Shown here one piece after another: positions 60,168-64,000 of a stretch of 64,000 nt of DNA. Location of the stretch: assembly GCF_004358325.1 (NCBI RefSeq), contig NZ_CP037940.1, forward strand, positions 2,956,652-3,020,651, in the 5' to 3' direction. The stretch is from Periweissella cryptocerci (GTDB lineage Bacteria; Bacillota; Bacilli; Lactobacillales; Lactobacillaceae). The notes below the pieces were generated by a model. It saw nothing but the letters and a program-made list of their open reading frames with translations, had not been told where the DNA came from and did not search any database. Made by a program: the position numbers and the translations under genes. Numbering within the stretch: the stretch's first letter is position 1; every line of letters begins with the position of its first letter.

Positions 60168-60332
60168 TTATAGTGTTGGAAACAAAAAGTGAATTGCAAC
60201 CAAGCCTAGTACTAACATTAGTGTGATTGCAACAACTTCACGCCATTGCAACAATACGCTGCCTTGGCGGCGAGCGATAAGCACACTAATGATTTCCAAT
60301 AAAATTACGGGGGCAATTATTCTTAATAACAT
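60168..60332 (-). CDS. Small membrane protein downstream of the thiamine operon
   Basis: 54 residues from ATG 60332 (TTGGAG and AGGGA sites upstream; a longer frame reaches 60398 but would include the promoter-like TATACT). Two hydrophobic helices (about 2-20 and 33-53) around the basic loop ARRQGSVLLQWREV. Function unknown. A TATACT hexamer at 60368-60373 with an upstream TTGATT may be its promoter. Separate from thiE by 113 bases. Confidence 0.55.
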   Translation of the reverse strand: MLLRIIAPVILLEIISVLIARRQGSVLLQWREVVAITLMLVLGLVAIHFLFPTL

Positions 60333-60445
60333 CAAATCCCTAATACTCCAATAAATGTGGTTTATTGAGTATAGCATGATTTTGCGCAAATCAAACATTA
60401 CACTTATGTTAAAACTAAGTTAAGTCTATTGCGGAAAATTGGCCG

Positions 60446-61132
60446 TTAAGCGAAAGCTGCTTTTATTTGGTTAACCCGTAATTTTAAATCAGCTTCATTA
60501 GCCTGGGTTAAAGCCGATATCATTGCGACACCGGCAATCCCTGTTGCGGCAATCTTGGCGACGTCTGGTACATTAATCCCGCCAATAGCGACAATTGGTA
60601 CATTAATCCCGCCAATAGCGACAATTGGTAAGTCAGTCTGATCTTGTAAGGCTAATAAGCCGGGAATCCCAATTGCGGGATCAGCATCGAGCTTGGTTTT
60701 AGTTGCATTGACTGGACCGCTGCCTAGATAATTAACACCAGTTAAATCGCCAGAATTTGCGAGCTGGGCGGGTGTGCTGACGGATAAGCCAACGAACATA
60801 CCCTGTTGCTTTGCCCGGCGGACCACCTGCTGAATTTGCGTGTCAGATTGACCAACATGGATGCCATCAGCACCGATCGCAATTGCCAATTCTAAATCAT
60901 CGTCAATGACTAGTGGGACGTGATATTGGCGCGTTAAGCTGCGCAGTTGCTGGGCAAGCGCCAGTTTTTCACCACGGGTTCGTTTGATTGGTCCCTTTTC
61001 GCGATACTGAAACATTGTGATACCGGCCTTTAGCGCCCGTTCGACGTAAGTGATTAAATCCTCACCAAGGGACATATTACTCGAACCTGCGACTAAATAC
61101 ACTTGTAACATCTGTGGTTCAAATTCAATCAT
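60446..61132 (-). CDS. thiE: Thiamine-phosphate synthase with a ten-residue internal duplication
   Basis: 228 residues from ATG 61132, which overlaps the thiD stop by eight bases and has GAGGTG upstream. ThiE joins HMP-PP and HET-P to give thiamine phosphate. TIM-barrel motifs are present: YLVAG, FQYREKG, DDDLELA, GADGIHVGQSD, and GLSVSTPAQL, YLGSGPV. The phosphate-binding loop PIVAIGGINVP is present twice in tandem because of an exact 30-bp duplication (60571-60600 and 60601-60630), adding ten residues to a normally conserved loop. Activity may be reduced, or only one copy may fold in place. Last gene of the operon. Confidence 0.93.
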   Translation of the reverse strand: MIEFEPQMLQVYLVAGSSNMSLGEDLITYVERALKAGITMFQYREKGPIKRTRGEKLALAQQLRSLTRQYHVPLVIDDDLELAIAIGADGIHVGQSDTQIQQVVRRAKQQGMFVGLSVSTPAQLANSGDLTGVNYLGSGPVNATKTKLDADPAIGIPGLLALQDQTDLPIVAIGGINVPIVAIGGINVPDVAKIAATGIAGVAMISALTQANEADLKLRVNQIKAAFA

Positions 61133-61934
61133 CTTGCACCTCAATCCAGTGGTTTAACGGGCCGTGTCCATGCCCGACAATAATTTCAGTACTAATTGTC
61201 GCTACTAAATATGCTTTGGCGAGCTGGATTGCTACTGGTAGTGATTTACCGAGCGCAAGTTGACTTGCGATTGCGGCGGCAAATGTATCACCAGTTCCAT
61301 GCGTGCGCTTAGTAGTAAACTTGCGGTCAGTCAACGTTAAGAACGTGCCATCGGCCATTAATACTACGTCAGTCAATTCAGCTTGTAGTAAGTGCCCGCC
61401 TTTGATGAGGACATTCTGCGCACCTTGTTTTTGTAACTTGTACGCGGCTTGCTGCATATCGGCGACACTATTAATTTGCATTTGCGTTAATACTTCGGCT
61501 TCGGGAATGTTCGGTGTGACCAGCGTTGCTAGCGGTAATAACTGGTCACGGACAGCTTCAATTGCGTCATCGGCAAGCAACTTTGCGCCCCCTTTGGCAA
61601 CCATCACTGGATCAACAACAATCGGGCCAAAATTATATTTGCGCAATTCTTGGGCTACTAACCGCACATGGGACGCATCGCCCAACATACCAGTTTTAAC
61701 CGCTTTAATCGCTAAATCATCTGCAATACTTGCAAATTGCTGGCTCACAAACGCTAGTGGCATTAACTCAACACCTTGCACGCCATATGTGTTTTGTGCG
61801 GTGACTGCAACTACAACCGTTGCTGGGTACACATGATGGGCAAATGCCGTCGCAACGTCTGCATTGATACCTGCACCCCCGCTTGAATCAATCCCAGCGA
61901 CGGTCAAAATTTGCGGAAATTGTTGTTCGTTCAT
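61125..61934 (-). CDS. thiD: Hydroxymethylpyrimidine (phosphate) kinase
   Basis: 269 residues, family length. The ribokinase-fold signature is clear: VAGIDSSGGAGINAD near the N terminus and the C-terminal GTGDTFAAAIAS with the catalytic Asp. It phosphorylates HMP and HMP-P to HMP-PP, the pyrimidine half of thiamine. It overlaps thiM by four bases and thiE by eight, which shows tight translational coupling. Confidence 0.95.
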   Translation of the reverse strand: MNEQQFPQILTVAGIDSSGGAGINADVATAFAHHVYPATVVVAVTAQNTYGVQGVELMPLAFVSQQFASIADDLAIKAVKTGMLGDASHVRLVAQELRKYNFGPIVVDPVMVAKGGAKLLADDAIEAVRDQLLPLATLVTPNIPEAEVLTQMQINSVADMQQAAYKLQKQGAQNVLIKGGHLLQAELTDVVLMADGTFLTLTDRKFTTKRTHGTGDTFAAAIASQLALGKSLPVAIQLAKAYLVATISTEIIVGHGHGPLNHWIEVQDD

Positions 61935-62728
61935 TTAACTAGCTCCCAATCACCAAATGCCTGTAATTTGCTTGGGGTCAATTGGTATAATTCATCGAGT
62001 AAATTAACGGCAAATGTGCCAGGTTTATTAGGGGCCGTCTGTGCGGCTAATTGGCCGGCAACACCCATTGCAAGGACTGCGGTAGCAACTGCATCAACAT
62101 GGTTTTCGTGAGGTAAAACAAAGGCACCAATCAGCGAAGACAACATATCTCCTGACCCGACGTTTGTAGCTAATAACGGCGTGTTGTTATTGATGACATA
62201 TGTCGTTTCACCATCAGTCACGACGTCTCGGGCCCCAGTTAGTGCGATAATGGCGCCGGTCTTGTGGGCAGCGGTTTTGGCAACTGTGACGACATCTATT
62301 TCACCAACCGCATCAATACCACGCGATTCAGCTGTGATATTAGCAAAATACGCAATTTCACTCGCGTTACCACGAATAATATCAATTTTGATTTTGCCGC
62401 GCAGTTCTTCGACTAATTTGCTGCGAAATGGGATATTTACGGCCACGGGATCAATGATTACTGGTCGTTGTAAACGGTTTGCTGCCGTACCTAAGGCAAC
62501 TAATTCGGGCATATCATAAGCTGAGCCTTTGCCGGTACCGAGATTCAATGTGACGGCGTTGGCGATTGTGACCATGTCATCGGCTTCTAACGGTTCGAGG
62601 CTCATAATTGGTGAACCGCCAATCACATTCACGGCATTGGCAACAATTTGGGGTGTTACAAAGTTGGCAAAAGTCACAACCACCGGATTGGCTGCCCGCA
62701 CGTTGTTCAAGATTTCGTAATTTAACAT
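61931..62728 (-). CDS. thiM: Hydroxyethylthiazole kinase
   Basis: 265 residues from ATG 62728, one base after the tenA stop, with GGAGG in the tenA end. The frame is open further upstream inside tenA, but that is not used. Motifs: NPVVVTFANFVTPQIVANA, GGSPIMSLEPLEADDMV and the catalytic region TNVGSGDMLSSLIGAF. It phosphorylates the thiazole alcohol HET, so the operon salvages both halves of thiamine. It overlaps thiD by four bases. Confidence 0.95.
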   Translation of the reverse strand: MLNYEILNNVRAANPVVVTFANFVTPQIVANAVNVIGGSPIMSLEPLEADDMVTIANAVTLNLGTGKGSAYDMPELVALGTAANRLQRPVIIDPVAVNIPFRSKLVEELRGKIKIDIIRGNASEIAYFANITAESRGIDAVGEIDVVTVAKTAAHKTGAIIALTGARDVVTDGETTYVINNNTPLLATNVGSGDMLSSLIGAFVLPHENHVDAVATAVLAMGVAGQLAAQTAPNKPGTFAVNLLDELYQLTPSKLQAFGDWELVK

Positions 62729-62729
62729 A

Positions 62730-63431
62730 TTAGATGGCCTCCGCTTGCTGATAGATTGTATTTTCAAAAGTCCAAGTTTCTTGGTGGTAGACGGCATCCC
62801 AGAAGCGCCATTCGTATTCACAGCTTTGTAAAAATACCGTTTGGATTGTTTGGCGTTGTGCGGTAGTTAAGGATGCGGCGTGAAAATCGAGAATGCTGAA
62901 TAATTCATCAGCTAATTCAGTCGTTAAGATTTCGGGATAGTCGCCGGCATAGACATGGAGCCATTTTTGTAATGCGGTTTCTTCGCCAACTTGTGGCGCT
63001 AACGTCTCACCAAAGACCCGATACGTCCATGCACACGGAATCAAAGCCGCGACTAGTGTGAGATAGTCATGCTGACCTGCCAATGCCAAATGGTTAAGAT
63101 AGGCGGTGGTCGTGGGATTGGCTTTTCCAAGATCCAACTCATCTAAACTAGTGCCAGCAGCTGATAGTAACCAGTTGTGGGCCACACTCTCGCCAGTTGT
63201 CACCGCAACTAAGGGCGCAAAAATTGCTTGTTCGGCAATGTTGTCAGTCATCGTAAATGCCTGCGCGAAGCCTTTATCGTATTCGCTCAAATAATGTTCA
63301 TCTTGTTGGACGTACGCAATTAAGCGGGCTGGTGAAATCGTACCAGCCACAACGTCTTGCAAAAATGGATGCGCTAAAATTGCATCGATAATCGGGTTAG
63401 CAGCTTCAATCAGTGAATCAGAAAATTTCAT
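62730..63431 (-). CDS. tenA: Aminopyrimidine aminohydrolase / thiaminase II family
   Basis: 233 residues, the size of TenA. The active-site Cys is present in LIPCAWTYRVFG and the Glu in CEYEWRFWDAVYHQETW, so it is of the catalytic Cys type. TenA hydrolyses degraded thiamine (aminomethyl-HMP) to HMP, feeding ThiD. First gene of the riboswitch-controlled operon. A good site (taggagacc) lies before the ATG. Confidence 0.94.
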   Translation of the reverse strand: MKFSDSLIEAANPIIDAILAHPFLQDVVAGTISPARLIAYVQQDEHYLSEYDKGFAQAFTMTDNIAEQAIFAPLVAVTTGESVAHNWLLSAAGTSLDELDLGKANPTTTAYLNHLALAGQHDYLTLVAALIPCAWTYRVFGETLAPQVGEETALQKWLHVYAGDYPEILTTELADELFSILDFHAASLTTAQRQTIQTVFLQSCEYEWRFWDAVYHQETWTFENTIYQQAEAI

Positions 63432-63485
63432 CGTGGTCTCCTATCTATTATGAAACAAGCGCAATTACATTTTGTAAATTGCCAT

Positions 63486-63520
63486 AAAAAAAGATGCTAA
63501 CCCGCGTATGAGTTAGCATC
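63486..63520 (-). terminator. Attenuator (intrinsic terminator) in the thiamine leader
   Basis: Minus-strand hairpin GATGCTAAC/GTTAGCATC followed by T7, between the riboswitch and tenA. The loop side ACGCG can pair with CGCGT in the riboswitch 3' part, giving a plausible antiterminator. Confidence 0.85.
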
Positions 63521-63540
63521 AAATAAGAGTTACTTTGATT

Positions 63541-63627
63541 AACCACTTTCCTACGCGAGTTTTAACTCAACAGGTTCAAGGGTCCCGGCCTAGCCGATCT
63601 CAGTGACGCATCGTCACACCCCTAGTG
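63541..63627 (-). ncRNA. TPP riboswitch (THI element)
   Basis: On the minus strand the leader contains CTAGGGGTG, the CTGAGA box (CACTGAGATC) and the GACCCTTGAACCTG core, the conserved parts of the TPP aptamer. It is upstream of tenA and followed by an attenuator. Binding of TPP should favour the terminator and switch off the operon. Confidence 0.95.
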
Positions 63628-63647
63628 AAATATTTGTATATGAGCAT

Positions 63648-63676
63648 AGAATAGCACGTCGCAAACTAATTGACAA
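63648..63676 (-). promoter_or_regulatory. Promoter of the thiamine operon
   Basis: On the minus strand TTGTCA (63676-63671), 17-bp spacer, TATTCT (63653-63648), about 20 bases before the riboswitch. Good sigma-A match. Confidence 0.75.
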
Positions 63677-63679
63677 CTA

Positions 63680-64000
63680 TCAATTTTGTGTCGTGTTTGG
63701 TATTTGCGTGTGGGACCACTACGTGTCTGGAAATTACTTGGCGCACCACGCTGGAAGCAAGACAATCCAGCCTGCAAGGCTAATCTAATCGCGTTAGGAT
63801 TAGATTCAGTATTTTGTGCAACAAAATGCTGGGATGTTTTGCGTTGCCGGTTCGCAGGCATAAGCATAGGCTATCCCCAGTCGCGGTGTAAAGGCTACGC
63901 CCGCCAAGCAATTAGCCACGAATAATGCTCAAACTAGCAAAAAACAGTCCTAAACAAATCAGTTATCGCGGATTTTGTGATGTGCTCATATAAGTACTTT
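63680..64000. other. No supported gene at the right edge
   Basis: Mixed composition with short open frames on both strands, none with a good start site or recognisable domain. It contains a dyad CTAATC...GATTAG around 63782-63805. Could be upstream region of a gene beyond the window or decayed sequence. Confidence 0.45.

Noticed and set aside
61303..61836. 177-residue plus-strand frame opposite thiD
   Set aside because: Antisense of a certain gene; Thr/Ser/Cys-rich composition typical of shadow frames.
63622..63925. Overlapping frames on both strands at the right edge
   Set aside because: They overlap each other and the riboswitch promoter; no start sites.

Overview
The window looks like the backbone of a large, AT-rich conjugative plasmid (or integrative conjugative element) of a Lactobacillaceae-type lactic acid bacterium. 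This rests on codon usage, Gram-positive type IV secretion genes, a class A sortase with an LPxTG-like adhesin, HU, and secreted proteins with lactobacillus-style signal peptides. The last 4 kb is a visibly more GC-rich thiamine salvage operon under a TPP riboswitch. Whether that operon is plasmid cargo or neighbouring chromosome cannot be decided from this window. No replication initiator or relaxase is recognisable here; the open frame at the left edge is cut by the window.

Layout. 1-1.75 kb: end of an operon of small, mostly unrecognised genes. 1.77-3.0 kb: serine resolvase with a res-like site and a linked membrane protein. 3.3-6.7 kb: phage-type integrase, two secreted proteins and a small membrane partner. 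6.8-33.0 kb: conjugation region I, with a TOPRIM protein, ssDNA-binding-like proteins, a 2083-residue polyvalent-type protein with an HEYAH zincin motif, topoisomerase III, a Clp-type AAA+ protein, a 1534-residue protein, VirB6-like and VirB2-like proteins, a tRNA-like RNA, a coiled-coil membrane protein and a sortase. 33.2-36.6 kb: a multi-HTH regulator, an AbrB/MazE-type antitoxin, two Fic proteins and an XRE regulator. 36.8-39.4 kb: two tandem paralogous secreted proteins on the minus strand. 39.8-47.5 kb: a 2107-residue surface adhesin, HU, and a second secreted/small-membrane-protein pair. 47.6-56.5 kb: conjugation region II, with VirD4, VirB3-like, VirB4, a cell-wall hydrolase and a VirB8-like protein. 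56.6-59.6 kb: partition and maintenance region with iteron-like repeats, a small membrane protein, a ParB-like and a ParA protein, and a Xer-type recombinase with inverted and tandem repeats. 60.1-63.7 kb: tenA-thiM-thiD-thiE with promoter, TPP riboswitch and attenuator.

Most notable observation. Eleven transcription units of the conjugation backbone begin with the same promoter design: a 12-bp box TACT(G/C)TTAAAAC, then exactly 20 bp, then a degenerate -10 hexamer that in all eleven cases has A at position 2 and T at position 6. The start codon usually follows 56-68 bp after the box. Almost every copy sits just behind an intrinsic terminator, and many of those terminators belong to one hairpin family (TATGACAA...TTGTCATA). 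This looks like a plasmid-wide, coordinately controlled regulon with an unusual -35-region element. The quadruple-HTH protein at 33175, itself behind a box, is a candidate regulator. Second in interest is a tRNA-like structure (29606-29707) with intact acceptor, D and T arms but an abnormal 53-nt anticodon region, lying between two secretion genes.

How it works together. Secretion ATPases (VirB4, VirD4), membrane channel subunits (VirB2, B3, B6 and B8-like) and a muramidase/peptidase build the transfer channel. The sortase and the giant adhesin would promote cell contact. The topoisomerase, TOPRIM, OB-fold and giant proteins would process or protect the transferred DNA. ParA with its partner, resolvase/res and the Fic module would stabilise the element.
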